Source: an uncultured Eubacteriales bacterium | GTDB lineage: Bacteria > Bacillota > Clostridia > Christensenellales > CAG-917 | Direction of reading: 5' to 3' | DNA length: 64,000 nucleotides | NCBI GenBank assembly: GCA_900544575.1 | Contig: UQVO01000003.1 | Span: 1-64,000 of the forward strand | Shown: positions 52,165 to 60,981 of the stretch, piece after piece | How the letters are laid out: every line of letters begins with the position of its first letter | Position numbering within the stretch: position 1 is the stretch's first letter | Position numbers and translations under genes: made by a program | The notes under the pieces: generated by a model | Told to the model about the DNA's origin: nothing | Seen by the model: the letters and a program-made list of their open reading frames with translations, nothing else | Database searches by the model: none

Positions 52165-52890
52165 TCACTCCTCCGCATTTTGCGCCGTAAGACGAGCAAA
52201 CAGCTCCGCCCTGACTTCCGCAAGCTCCTGCGCCGAGGCTCCCCTCTCCTCTGCGGGAACGTCTATCTCTCCCTCCGCGTCCACGGCTGCGGGCGACCCG
52301 CCAAGCAGTATCCAGCGGTCGGCGGCAAGCACGCATTCGTCGATGTCGTGCGTGACGTAAACGACGGTGCGAGGAGAGGCGGCGAGCAGTCCGCGAAACG
52401 CTGCCATAAGCCTGAGTTTCAGCCCCAAATCCAGTGCGCGGAAGGGTTCGTCCATAAGCAGCACGGAGGACGGATACAAAAACGCCCTCGCCATCGACAC
52501 GCGCTGCGCCTGACCTCCCGAAAGCTCCGACGGATACTTCTCCGCCTGGTCGCTTATTTCCAGCCGCCGCAGCACTTCGTCAATCTTTTCCCGCCGTTCG
52601 TTTTTGTCGGCGATTTTGCTCCTCAACACCAAATCCAGGTTTTTACGCACGCTTATTCCGGGGATTAACCTGTCTTTTTGAAAAATGTACGAGGTTCCGC
52701 CCTGCGGCATATCTATGCTTCCGCCGTGCGGCACAAGCCCCGCCACGGCGTTCAGCAGCGTGGTTTTGCCCACGCCCGAACTTCCCAGGACCACGTTCAC
52801 CGCTCCGCCGCGGAGGGAGAGGTCAAGCCCGTCGAAAATCCGCTTTTCGCCGTAGGCGACGGTCAGCCCTCTGATTTCGATGCCGTCCAT
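52165..52890 (-). CDS. ABC importer ATPase (SsuB/TauB-like)
   Basis: 241 residues: Walker A GSSGVGKTT, signature LSGGQAQR, Walker B VLLMDEPFRALD, H-loop VTHDIDE. Type of ATPase that powers nitrate/sulfonate/taurine/thiamine-precursor importers. Overlaps the permease gene by 28 bases; the ATG after AGAAG is chosen over a start 28 codons earlier. Last gene of the TM1266-binding protein-permease-ATPase operon. Confidence 0.93.
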   Translation of the reverse strand: MDGIEIRGLTVAYGEKRIFDGLDLSLRGGAVNVVLGSSGVGKTTLLNAVAGLVPHGGSIDMPQGGTSYIFQKDRLIPGISVRKNLDLVLRSKIADKNERREKIDEVLRRLEISDQAEKYPSELSGGQAQRVSMARAFLYPSSVLLMDEPFRALDLGLKLRLMAAFRGLLAASPRTVVYVTHDIDECVLAADRWILLGGSPAAVDAEGEIDVPAEERGASAQELAEVRAELFARLTAQNAEE

Positions 52891-53654
52891 CTTCTTCTGC
52901 CCTCCCACAGTTTTTTCAGCCCCGCGACAATGCCCTCGAACGCAAAGCTCATAGCTATCGCAATCACCGTCCACGCAAGCAGACGCGCCACTTCGAACGC
53001 CGCGCTCTCCCGCTGCATTTCCACGCCTATGCTGCCCGTCGTCTGCGCCAGCACCTCCGCCGCTATCACCACTTTCACGCAGAGCGAAACCGCACTGCGC
53101 GCTCCGTCAAGCACCGCGGGCAACACGCACGGGATGTATATCCCCGTCAGTTTGTCCAAGGGACGCATACGGTATATCGCGGCCATCTCCGTGAGTTCCC
53201 TGTCCACACCCGTAATCGCGGAACGGCAGGCGTTGTAAAGCAGGGGGAAGCAGATGAGGAAACCTATGAGCAGCGGAACTTCGGAGTTGTCCAGCCACAC
53301 CACGGCAAGCAGAATGACCGCCATAGTCGGAGCGGCTTGCAGCACCGTGACTATCGGCGAAAGAAATCTGTGCAGCGCGCCGAAAAACGTGCCCGCCGCC
53401 GCGAGCACCGCCGCAAACGCAAACGACAGCAGGAAACTTCCCACCACCCTGCCGACGGTCAGCCCTATCGCCCGCCACATATCGGCGCTGCCCAGCACGT
53501 CGCCGAGAGCGCCGAAAATTTCGTCAAGCTGCGGAATGAGGATGGGAATATCCTTCGCCGCGGACACCGCCGCCCATACGGCAAGCACCGCGGCAAGCGC
53601 CGCGACGGGATAAAGTATGTTGGCGAGCGTCCGTTTGACTGCGGGTTTCATCAC
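52863..53654 (-). CDS. ABC importer permease (SsuC/TauC-like)
   Basis: 263 residues, six membrane helices. The EAA loop lies around VDRELTEMAAIYRMRPLDKL. Its stop lies inside the ATPase gene and its ATG overlaps the stop of the binding-protein gene (ATGA). Forms the channel with the neighbouring ATPase. Confidence 0.92.
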   Translation of the reverse strand: MMKPAVKRTLANILYPVAALAAVLAVWAAVSAAKDIPILIPQLDEIFGALGDVLGSADMWRAIGLTVGRVVGSFLLSFAFAAVLAAAGTFFGALHRFLSPIVTVLQAAPTMAVILLAVVWLDNSEVPLLIGFLICFPLLYNACRSAITGVDRELTEMAAIYRMRPLDKLTGIYIPCVLPAVLDGARSAVSLCVKVVIAAEVLAQTTGSIGVEMQRESAAFEVARLLAWTVIAIAMSFAFEGIVAGLKKLWEGRRRWTASKSEG

Positions 53655-54643
53655 TTCTCCGTCACAAGTCCGTTTGCGGTGAGTATCCTTTCAAAGGCGT
53701 ACTGCGGCACGGCGTTCTGCCCTATGCAGCCCACGGTCTTGCCCGCGAGGTCCTCGGGAGAAACGCTGCCTTCCGACGTGCTTATCATATAAAGAATGCC
53801 GCGCGTGTTGGAGCACAGGAATTTGTAATCCGCGCCTTTCACGACGAGATTCGCACCGCCGTTTGCGGGCATAATGACTATATCGCCGTCGCCTTGGGCG
53901 ATGTGTGCGGCTATGGTGTTTGCGGGCACTATGTTCACTTCAACGGTATACCCCGCTACCGTGAGCGTGCCTTCTTCCGCAATGAGTTTCGCAACCGCGA
54001 GCGCGGGCGCACCGTCGGGGACGTAGAGCTGCAACACTCCGCTGCCGTTCCCCTGTTCCGTCGCCTGCGTTTCGTCATAGTAGACGGAATCGGGGACGTT
54101 ATCGACGTCGTTCAGCACTTTCAGCATATCGTTGACATCCGCCTTGACGCTTGCCGCAGGATACACTCCGACGTTGCAGCGCGGAATGCTCGCCGCGGGA
54201 TAAGCGGAAGTGCTCCCCGCCCCTTGAAGCAGCTGCGTCATAGAAGCGGCGTTTTCCGTGATGTAGGTCACGTTCTCTTCCAGCACGGCAAGCAAAGCGT
54301 CGACGAAAGTCTTGTTGGCGGCGAGGCTGCCTTTGACGAAAGTGGACGACATCGGGAAGCCGCTCTCGTTGCCCGTCGCATCGGCATACTCCGCCTGCAA
54401 GTCCATCACGACGCTGAATCCCTTCGACGCGCCCGCAGTCGCGGCGGGCTCGCCCACTATGCCGTAATCTATCACGCCGGCGGCAAGCGCCGCCTGCACC
54501 GCCGCTCCGTCCGCATAATACACCACGCGCACGGACCCCTCGTTGCCCTCGTTGTTGTCGCACGCGGCGAACACCGCCGCCAGCGCGGCGACCATCACGA
54601 CGACCGTTGCAATTGCTGCGATTTTTTTGATTTTGTTTTTCAT
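53651..54643 (-). CDS. ABC importer substrate-binding lipoprotein with reversed lobe order
   Basis: 330 residues. Lipobox AVFAAC with Cys28. The order of the two lobes is unusual. Residues 36-190 match what is normally the second lobe of TauA/NMT1-type proteins (AALAAGVIDYGIVGEPAAT, then the C-terminal helices). After a Gln/Asn/Gly-rich linker at about 191-202, residues 203-330 match the normal first lobe (LYVPDGAPALAVAKLI, IAQGDGDIVIMPANGG, PEDLAGKTVGCIGQNAVPQYAF). The usual continuation from NGL to VxVxY is now split between C- and N-terminus, as in a circular permutation. Located between the TM1266 gene and the permease. Confidence 0.85.
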   Translation of the reverse strand: MKNKIKKIAAIATVVVMVAALAAVFAACDNNEGNEGSVRVVYYADGAAVQAALAAGVIDYGIVGEPAATAGASKGFSVVMDLQAEYADATGNESGFPMSSTFVKGSLAANKTFVDALLAVLEENVTYITENAASMTQLLQGAGSTSAYPAASIPRCNVGVYPAASVKADVNDMLKVLNDVDNVPDSVYYDETQATEQGNGSGVLQLYVPDGAPALAVAKLIAEEGTLTVAGYTVEVNIVPANTIAAHIAQGDGDIVIMPANGGANLVVKGADYKFLCSNTRGILYMISTSEGSVSPEDLAGKTVGCIGQNAVPQYAFERILTANGLVTEK

Positions 54644-54699
54644 ATATGCCTCTTCAAGTTTTATTTTCGTCAGTTAAACACGCGTTTTATGCGCATTTC

Positions 54700-54954
54700 T
54701 CATTCTTCGGGAAGCTCGAACGCCGTCATTGCGGACTTCACGGAAAGGGACGGGAACTTCCCCAGCCTGCCCGTCAGCGCGGATATCCTCTCCGCCGTGC
54801 CCTCGACTATGAGCGCGATTGCGTTCGCTTCGTCGCGCGGCACGCCCATTCTGCCGACGATGACGTCCGAAAAATCGGACAGCACTTTCTGCATTTCCAG
54901 CACCGTGTCGCGGTCGCCTTTGAGCACTATGCCCACCACTCCGATACGTTTCAT
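54700..54954 (-). CDS. TM1266-family regulator (ACT-like)
   Basis: 84 residues, one ACT-like domain: MKRIGVVGIVLKGDRDTV, DVIVGRMGVPRDEANAIALIVEG, and ISALTGRLGKFPSLSVKSAM. This family is annotated as a regulator near iron-only hydrogenase maturation genes. Here it starts an ABC-importer operon. GGAGGAAAG ribosome binding site. The long leader holds a terminator. Confidence 0.9.
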   Translation of the reverse strand: MKRIGVVGIVLKGDRDTVLEMQKVLSDFSDVIVGRMGVPRDEANAIALIVEGTAERISALTGRLGKFPSLSVKSAMTAFELPEE

Positions 54955-54984
54955 ATCTTTCCTCCGTTTTTCACGCACCCGCCC

Positions 54985-55016
54985 GCAAAACAAACGGCGC
55001 CCGAAGACGGACGCCG
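54985..55016 (-). terminator. Intrinsic terminator within the leader of the TM1266/importer operon
   Basis: Nine-base-pair stem CGGCGTCCG/CGGGCGCCG with loop TCTT, then TTTGTTTTG on the minus strand, ending about 30 bases before the first start codon. The upstream leader segment AAGACGG (55055-55061) can pair with CCGTCTT of the terminator, so an antiterminator is possible. Confidence 0.65.
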
Positions 55017-55110
55017 AAAACATCGCGCAATGCGCGCCGATATCGTTCTGTCTGCCGTCTTGCACTCCGAAAGTTCATCGTTTGGGATTGCAGTTTCTGT
55101 TTATATTCAG

Positions 55111-55138
55111 ATTATATCACCCGGCCGCGTATTGTCAA
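55111..55138 (-). promoter_or_regulatory. Promoter of the TM1266/importer operon
   Basis: Minus strand: perfect -35 TTGACA, 16-base spacer, extended TGATATAAT -10; leader of about 150 bases. Confidence 0.8.
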
Positions 55139-55149
55139 CGCTTTCGCGC

Positions 55150-56949
55150 TCACAGCGCCAGCAGCATAGCGAAGATATACAATGCGGGATTCGAGGCGAC
55201 GGTCGCGCGCACGCGCTCCGCCGCTTCGGAATCCGCGTCCGTTATCAGGTCTTCCGCAGCCAGCGCCCTGATGTCGTCAAGTCCGTCGGAATACAGCGCG
55301 TCGATTTGCGCTTTTATCTCCGCCGCGGCTTTTTCGGGCAGCGAGCCGTCCCCCGTATCTGCGGAAACCCTCTCCGACACTTCCTCCGCCGCAGTCATTA
55401 TCGCATCGTGCCAGTCCGCCGTGATTTCGTCGCGGTTGGTCACGTTGAGCGGCACTGCGGCTTCGCCCCGCTCTTCCAGGATGGCGTTCATACTGCCGAC
55501 ATAGTTTATCACTATGCCCGCCCAGCTCCGCACACGGTTTTCGTACTCTTCCGGGTCGAGGACATAGTCGCGGTAGGCGTTGTCGAAAGCGGTTTCGAAC
55601 ACCCTGTAAAAGACTTCGACCCCCATCGCGGCATAGTCGTCTTCCGTGATGACAAGCGGCGTCCCCGTGGCGGCGGTGCCGAGCATCGCTCCGAGATAGA
55701 GCGCCAGTCTTTTCGTGCTGTCCCCCGACGCCGCGACGGCGTCAACTTCCACTTTCAGCTCTTCCGCGCCGACCCCGTCCGCAAACGAACTCATAAGCCC
55801 CGCGGCAAGAATATAGGCGTTCAGTTCCCTCAAAGCGTCATCCTCTTCCGCAGCGTAGCTTTTCAGCTTGCGGATAAAGGAATGGGTGTATTCCCCGTTT
55901 CCGTCCCTCTCGTAAAGCACGTCCAGCGCGGCGACGGCGTAATCGGCAAGCACGGGCAGCTCGTCCGCGAACGCGCCGATGTAAGTCAGCCACTCCAACG
56001 CTTCGTCCACGACGTCGACGGGCTGAGTGAACCCGTCGAAACACGCCTGCACGCTTTGGATTGCCGTCTTTATCCCGGCGGTGGTTTCCGCCGTCATATC
56101 CGCGCCGAACTCCTCTATGCTGCGCACAAGGCTGTCCAGCCATACGAACATCTCCGTTTCCGAGATGTCGGCAAGCGCGCCCGACGACAAGCCTTCCAGC
56201 AGCGAACCGAGGTTGTCCCCCGCCGTTCCGCCGCCGAACGTCCTTTCCGTGTCATAGACAAAACCGAGCAAGGTCTTTATCCCACCTTCCGCCTCGTCCA
56301 GCGCGGCGACCGCCGCGGCAACGGTTTCCGCATCGGCGAAATCCGTCGCAAGCACTCGCTCCACCCTCTCCAAAGCCGCGTTGACGTCACTCCTTCCCGT
56401 GCCCACGACGTAACTGAGCAGCGCCGTCAGTTCCTCTTCCGCCGAGCGGTAAAGAGCGGCTATGTTCTCCGTGACGGAGCGCAGCAGCCCGAAGCCGAGG
56501 TCCTGCACGTCCGAGGACGTGAACCCGACGGCGTTTATAAGGTCCAGCGCGGCGGAAAGATTGTCTGCCGCGTCGCGCACCAGTCCCTTTCCGTCTTCGG
56601 AAACGGCAAATTCGGCAAGCAGTTCGATTTTCGCGGTTTGCAGCGAGGAAGCGTTCAGCACTTCACCCACGAGGTCGAGCCAGAGCGACGTTTCCACATA
56701 ACTGCCGCAGTCGGTGAGGGTCACGACCTCTTCGCGCGACATATCGGGCGTCCATACGTCGTTGAACGCGGCGAGCACGTTCGCGTCGAAGGAAGCGAGC
56801 GCGGCGGCACGTCTTTCCTCTTCCGACTGCCCGTTTTTGTCGTCGCAGGCGGCGAGTGCGCACACACACGCCGAAATGAGCAGCGCGACGAGCAGGAATG
56901 CCGCCACGCGGCGAAGAGAAATTTGCATTCCGGTTCTTGTGTCGAACAT
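55150..56949 (-). CDS. Large hypothetical lipoprotein in the LolD/FtsX operon
   Basis: 599 residues. Signal peptide with lipobox CALAAC (Cys35), then an almost wholly helical, Ala/Glu/Asp-rich ectodomain. I recognise no family. Its start follows the FtsX stop with no gap, with GAGGAGG inside the FtsX end, so it belongs to that transporter system, perhaps as an external partner or substrate. It ends with a hydrophobic stretch ALYIFAMLLAL, unusual for a lipoprotein. Confidence 0.75.
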   Translation of the reverse strand: MFDTRTGMQISLRRVAAFLLVALLISACVCALAACDDKNGQSEEERRAAALASFDANVLAAFNDVWTPDMSREEVVTLTDCGSYVETSLWLDLVGEVLNASSLQTAKIELLAEFAVSEDGKGLVRDAADNLSAALDLINAVGFTSSDVQDLGFGLLRSVTENIAALYRSAEEELTALLSYVVGTGRSDVNAALERVERVLATDFADAETVAAAVAALDEAEGGIKTLLGFVYDTERTFGGGTAGDNLGSLLEGLSSGALADISETEMFVWLDSLVRSIEEFGADMTAETTAGIKTAIQSVQACFDGFTQPVDVVDEALEWLTYIGAFADELPVLADYAVAALDVLYERDGNGEYTHSFIRKLKSYAAEEDDALRELNAYILAAGLMSSFADGVGAEELKVEVDAVAASGDSTKRLALYLGAMLGTAATGTPLVITEDDYAAMGVEVFYRVFETAFDNAYRDYVLDPEEYENRVRSWAGIVINYVGSMNAILEERGEAAVPLNVTNRDEITADWHDAIMTAAEEVSERVSADTGDGSLPEKAAAEIKAQIDALYSDGLDDIRALAAEDLITDADSEAAERVRATVASNPALYIFAMLLAL

Positions 56950-59394
56950 TCAGGACCTCCTCATACCGTAACGGCGTCTGAAACCGAACACGGCGGGGAC
57001 GGCGATATACGCCGCGGCAAGCGCGAGCCCCGCGACTGCGGCGACCCACGCCTCGAACATAAACTCGAAGTAAAGCCCGAACAGGCTGAGTGCGTTGATT
57101 AGGCAGAGCGCGGCAAGCGCTGCGGCGGGCAAAGCGACGGCAAAGACAGGCAGAACGGAAACCGCGTGCTCCGCCGTTTCCGCCCGCAGAAGTCCGTTCG
57201 CCGAAAGCCCCGCACAAAGCAGAGTGCTGCGCGTGCGCTCGGAGTACGCCCTGCCCACGACGACATTCGCAAGCGCGACGGCGAACACCAGCAGAGTGAG
57301 CAGAAACGCGAGCGCGGCAACGAGGTCGAAGACGTTTTCGAGGGAGCGGGTGTCCCATTCATACGCTTCGAGGGCGGGCACGGCGTAATAGTTCCTGTCC
57401 GCGAATTCCGCGCGTACGCGCTCCGCCACTTCGGACGCGTCGCCCGTCACGGTGAGCACCACGGTGTCGGGGCTGACCCCGTACGCCGCGGCAAGCGCGT
57501 CTTCCGAAACTATGACGTACGCGCCGTTGAACAGATTGTGTCTGACAAGCGCGCCGACAGTAAAGTCAGCGGAAACTCCGTCGAGTTCCAGCGTTATGCT
57601 GTCCCCGACGTCCACGCCGTAAAGCTCGCGCAAGGATGAATCCAGCACGACCTGCCCTGCCGCGAGCGCCGCATCCGCGTCTTCGCGCGAGGAAAGATAG
57701 GCAAAATCCGCAAGGTCAAGCGCGGAAGCGGACCCGAGCACGTTTGTCGAGCGCGCGTCCATACCCTCCGCCGATACGGTCGCCTGACGCCACACCATCA
57801 AGTGCGCGGCGTCCACGCCCTCCACGGCGGTGAAATCCGCCTCGTCCACCGTCGAGGACACGTTGGTGACGAGTATCATATTCTCGAATTCCGCGGTGAA
57901 ATCCGAAAACACCGACGTCGTCAGCGACCACGCCGTAAACAGCAGCATAGACACCGTCATTCCGACGGCAAGTATGCGCGAAGAGCGCGGAGCGCGCTTT
58001 TCCCTCGCCGCCGCATAGCCCGCCACCACAACCGACGGCACGGAAGTGCGCGACATCAGTCTGCCTATCCCGCGGGTCAGGAGCGGCGCAAACGCCGCGG
58101 CGGTCGCAATGACGAGCACCATATTGCACGCTGAAAGCACGCCTTTCGCTCCGTCCGCAAGATTTTCAACGCAAAGCGTGACGACGGTGACCGCCGCAAG
58201 CGCGACGGCAACCCATATCTCCGCTCTTCCTTTCCCCTCCGCCCCGTGCAGATTCTCGCGGGCGGTGGACGAAAACACTTTGACAAGCGGGAACAGCGAA
58301 GCGGCAAACGCAAGCACTCCGCCCGTGACCGCCGCTCCGAACAACAGAAGCGCATTCACGGAAAAACTCACCGCCGACGAAAGCACTATCTGCAACAACA
58401 GCAGGAACACCCCCGCCGCAAGCAGCGAGCCCGCCACGGCACCGACGGCGGCAAGCACGGCGCTTTCCAGACAGAACACGGCGAAAATCTGTCCGCGCGT
58501 TGCGCCGACGAGCGAAAGTTTTGCCGCATACGCCCGCCTGTCCGCAATTCCGGACGTGAAAATCAACACTATTCCGACCACGCTGAGCAATGCCACCGCA
58601 ACGCCCGCTATCGTGACGGGAGCGGAAAGGTTGCCCGCGCGGGTGGTCATATATTCCGCGTCCGCGCACTCCGACACCGTGAGCCCGCGGTATTCTGGCA
58701 TCGCCGCTATGGTTTCGCGCACCGCTTCCGCATCCGCGCCATCTGCCAGCCCTATATAAATTTCGTTGTACACGGCAATCCCGCCGGGAGAAATCAACCG
58801 CGCAATTCCGTCATCCGCCGTGCCGATGACCGTATATGGCGAATCCGCAAGAAAATAGCCGTCGTTTTCGGCTATCGCCGCGACAACGAAACGGACCGTG
58901 CTTCCCGACGCGGTCATCCCGGACACGGAGAACATATCCCCGACTCCCAGCCCGAACCTTTCCGCCATAGCGCGCGATATGACGACGTTGTCGGAGTTTT
59001 CGGACAACAGCGCCAAATCCCCTTCGACGACGTTTATGCCGCGCAGACTCTCCGCGCCGCCCGCCTCGAAGCCGCGCAAACGGATATACTCGTCCGCCCC
59101 GTCCGACACGTCCATAAGCGCATAGACGGACAGCGTGGGCACGACATTCTCCACCCCGTCCACACCGTACAGCGGCTCGACGAGCGCGAGCCTGTCGCCG
59201 CCGCTCTTTGCGGTTATCATCAGGTCGCTTTCGCCGAAATCCGCGGTTTCGACAGCGTAAACGTACTCGTAAACTGCGTTTTCAAACGAAAATATACAAA
59301 AGAACATCGCCACGGCGACGGCAATCGCCGCCACGGACGCCAACGCGCGGAGCGGCTTCGCTTTCAGATTTTTCAGCGCGAGTCGCAAAATCAT
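56950..59394 (-). CDS. FtsX/MacB-type ABC permease
   Basis: 814 residues. N-terminal membrane helix after LKNLKAKPLRALAS, a large extracellular domain, then a three-helix FtsX core; the unit is repeated in the second half with another long external domain (about residues 510-680) before the final helices. This type VII exporter layout acts mechanically on the envelope or exports peptides or lipoproteins rather than importing. ATGA overlap with the ATPase gene. Confidence 0.9.
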   Translation of the reverse strand: MILRLALKNLKAKPLRALASVAAIAVAVAMFFCIFSFENAVYEYVYAVETADFGESDLMITAKSGGDRLALVEPLYGVDGVENVVPTLSVYALMDVSDGADEYIRLRGFEAGGAESLRGINVVEGDLALLSENSDNVVISRAMAERFGLGVGDMFSVSGMTASGSTVRFVVAAIAENDGYFLADSPYTVIGTADDGIARLISPGGIAVYNEIYIGLADGADAEAVRETIAAMPEYRGLTVSECADAEYMTTRAGNLSAPVTIAGVAVALLSVVGIVLIFTSGIADRRAYAAKLSLVGATRGQIFAVFCLESAVLAAVGAVAGSLLAAGVFLLLLQIVLSSAVSFSVNALLLFGAAVTGGVLAFAASLFPLVKVFSSTARENLHGAEGKGRAEIWVAVALAAVTVVTLCVENLADGAKGVLSACNMVLVIATAAAFAPLLTRGIGRLMSRTSVPSVVVAGYAAAREKRAPRSSRILAVGMTVSMLLFTAWSLTTSVFSDFTAEFENMILVTNVSSTVDEADFTAVEGVDAAHLMVWRQATVSAEGMDARSTNVLGSASALDLADFAYLSSREDADAALAAGQVVLDSSLRELYGVDVGDSITLELDGVSADFTVGALVRHNLFNGAYVIVSEDALAAAYGVSPDTVVLTVTGDASEVAERVRAEFADRNYYAVPALEAYEWDTRSLENVFDLVAALAFLLTLLVFAVALANVVVGRAYSERTRSTLLCAGLSANGLLRAETAEHAVSVLPVFAVALPAAALAALCLINALSLFGLYFEFMFEAWVAAVAGLALAAAYIAVPAVFGFRRRYGMRRS

Positions 59395-60071
59395 CTCTTG
59401 ACCGTCCCGTCCTCTATCTCCACCGTGCGCGACGCATACGCGGCGTGCGAGGCGGAGTGCGTGACCATAACGAGCGCGACGCCTCTTTCACGGTTGATGC
59501 GCGCGAGCAGTTCCATAACCTGCCGTCCCCTCTCCTTGTCCAGACTGCCCGTGGGTTCGTCAAGAAAGATGAGCTTCGGGTCGGTGGCGAGTGCACGCGC
59601 AAGGGCGACGCGCTGTTGTTCGCCGCCGGAGAGCTGGCGCGGCAGGTTGTTGAGCCTGCTTTCTATGCCGAGAAAACGGCAGACGTCCTCCACAGCCGCG
59701 GCGCAATCTTTTTCCTTTTTTCCGTCCAACCGCAAAGGCAGAATGATGTTTTCGTAAGCGGTGAGGTGAGGGACAAGGTTGTCAAACTGATACACAAACG
59801 AAACTTCCCGCCTGCGCATTGCGGCAAGTTCCTCGTCCGAAACCGCGGAAAGGTCGCGACCGAGAAGCTCGACGCTGCCCTCCGTGGGTTTGTCTATCCC
59901 CGCAAGGATGTAAAGGAGGGTGGATTTTCCCGAACCGGACTCGCCGACTATCGCGACGAATTCGCCGTCAGCCACCGAGATGTCCACGCCTTTCAGGACC
60001 TCGGTTTCGACTTCCCCGACCTTATAAGTCTTTTTCACCCCTGCGGCGTTCAGAATAATACGCTTTCCCAT
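59391..60071 (-). CDS. LolD/MacB-type ABC ATPase
   Basis: 226 residues: Walker A GESGSGKST, Q-loop VYQFDNLVPHLTAYENI, signature LSGGEQQRVALARAL, Walker B LIFLDEPTGSLD, H-loop VTHSASHA. First gene of a three-gene operon with the FtsX-like permease and a lipoprotein. The ATG following AGAGGTG is chosen over a start 35 codons earlier that lies above the promoter. Confidence 0.95.
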   Translation of the reverse strand: MGKRIILNAAGVKKTYKVGEVETEVLKGVDISVADGEFVAIVGESGSGKSTLLYILAGIDKPTEGSVELLGRDLSAVSDEELAAMRRREVSFVYQFDNLVPHLTAYENIILPLRLDGKKEKDCAAAVEDVCRFLGIESRLNNLPRQLSGGEQQRVALARALATDPKLIFLDEPTGSLDKERGRQVMELLARINRERGVALVMVTHSASHAAYASRTVEIEDGTVKR

Positions 60072-60108
60072 AAGCACCTCTGCACTCTTTATACCTCTGC
60101 GCTCTTTT

Positions 60109-60137
60109 ATCATACCATACGCGCGCACGCGACTCAA
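60109..60137 (-). promoter_or_regulatory. Promoter of the LolD/FtsX/lipoprotein operon
   Basis: Minus strand: -35 TTGAGT, 17-base spacer, -10 TATGAT, back to back with the queH promoter. Confidence 0.65.
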
Positions 60138-60192
60138 CTTATATTTCGGCGCAAAGGAATATGAAAAGCCGTGCAAAACTTCTCATACCGCG

Positions 60193-60220
60193 TTGTCAAA
60201 CGCCGCGGCGGTGGTATAAT
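60193..60220 (+). promoter_or_regulatory. queH promoter
   Basis: -35 TTGTCA, 16-base spacer, perfect -10 TATAAT, ending six bases before the queH ATG. Confidence 0.7.
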
Positions 60221-60226
60221 CGTCGT

Positions 60227-60853
60227 ATGGCAAGACAAACTGCGGCAAACGGAACGGATGCGGCAATCGAAAGGCACATTGCGGGCGGAGAAAAACTCCG
60301 TCTTCTTCTGCACGTCTGCTGCGGCCCGTGCGCGGCGGGCGTTCTGCCGCGGGTCACGCCGCATTTCGACGTTACGCTGTTTTTCTACAACCCCAACATT
60401 TTGCCGAATGAGGAGTTCATCAGACGTCTTGACACGTTAAAACAGCTTCTTGTGCATTTTCCCGACGTGAAACTGATTGTCCCCGAACAGTCGGCCGAGG
60501 ACTTTTCCGCCGTGACGGCAGGGCTGGAAGCCTTGCCCGAAGGCGGCGCGCGCTGCACGGAATGTTTCGGACTGCGGCTCGGCAAAACCGCAGATTACCT
60601 TGCGGCACACCGCTCGGAATTCGACTGCTTCGCCACCACCCTGACTGTCAGTCCGCGCAAAAACGCCGCGCTGATAAATTCAGTCGGCGAGGCCGCCGCC
60701 CGACGCGCGGAAGTGACTTATCTGACATCGGATTTCAAAAAACACGACGGATGGCTCACGTCGGTGCGCCTTTGCAAGGAATACGGGCTTTACCGCCAGC
60801 ATTACTGCGGGTGCGGCTTCCCCGAAAACGCCGTCCCTGCGGCGCAAGGATAA
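60227..60853 (+). CDS. queH: Epoxyqueuosine reductase QueH
   Basis: 208 residues. HVCCGPC near the N-terminus, RCTECFGLRLGKTA in the middle and the C-terminal YCGCGF supply the Cys residues for the metal sites of QueH (DUF208). Reduces epoxyqueuosine in tRNA to queuosine. The ATG at 60227 has no ribosome binding site and follows the -10 hexamer by six bases; an in-frame ATG 22 codons earlier lies upstream of the promoter and is not used. Confidence 0.93.
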   Translation: MARQTAANGTDAAIERHIAGGEKLRLLLHVCCGPCAAGVLPRVTPHFDVTLFFYNPNILPNEEFIRRLDTLKQLLVHFPDVKLIVPEQSAEDFSAVTAGLEALPEGGARCTECFGLRLGKTADYLAAHRSEFDCFATTLTVSPRKNAALINSVGEAAARRAEVTYLTSDFKKHDGWLTSVRLCKEYGLYRQHYCGCGFPENAVPAAQG

Positions 60854-60931
60854 ATCCTCTCCTTCCTCTCTTCCTTCCGCCCTGCTCTCTCCCCGCACGG
60901 AAATATCCTTTCCTGCTTTAAGAGCCTGAAA

Positions 60932-60960
60932 AAAGCGCGGCAGCTGCCGCGCTTTCGCTT
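60932..60960. terminator. Bidirectional terminator between queH and rpiB
   Basis: Perfect 24-base palindrome from AAAGCGCGGCAG to its complement; six T on the minus strand for rpiB, weaker T-rich tail on the plus strand for queH. Confidence 0.8.
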
Positions 60961-60981
60961 GTTTTTGTTATCTGACGACGG

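Noticed and set aside
54955..55104. TPP riboswitch in the importer leader
   Set aside because: The conserved CUGAGA and ACCUGAUCUGGAUAAU elements are absent.
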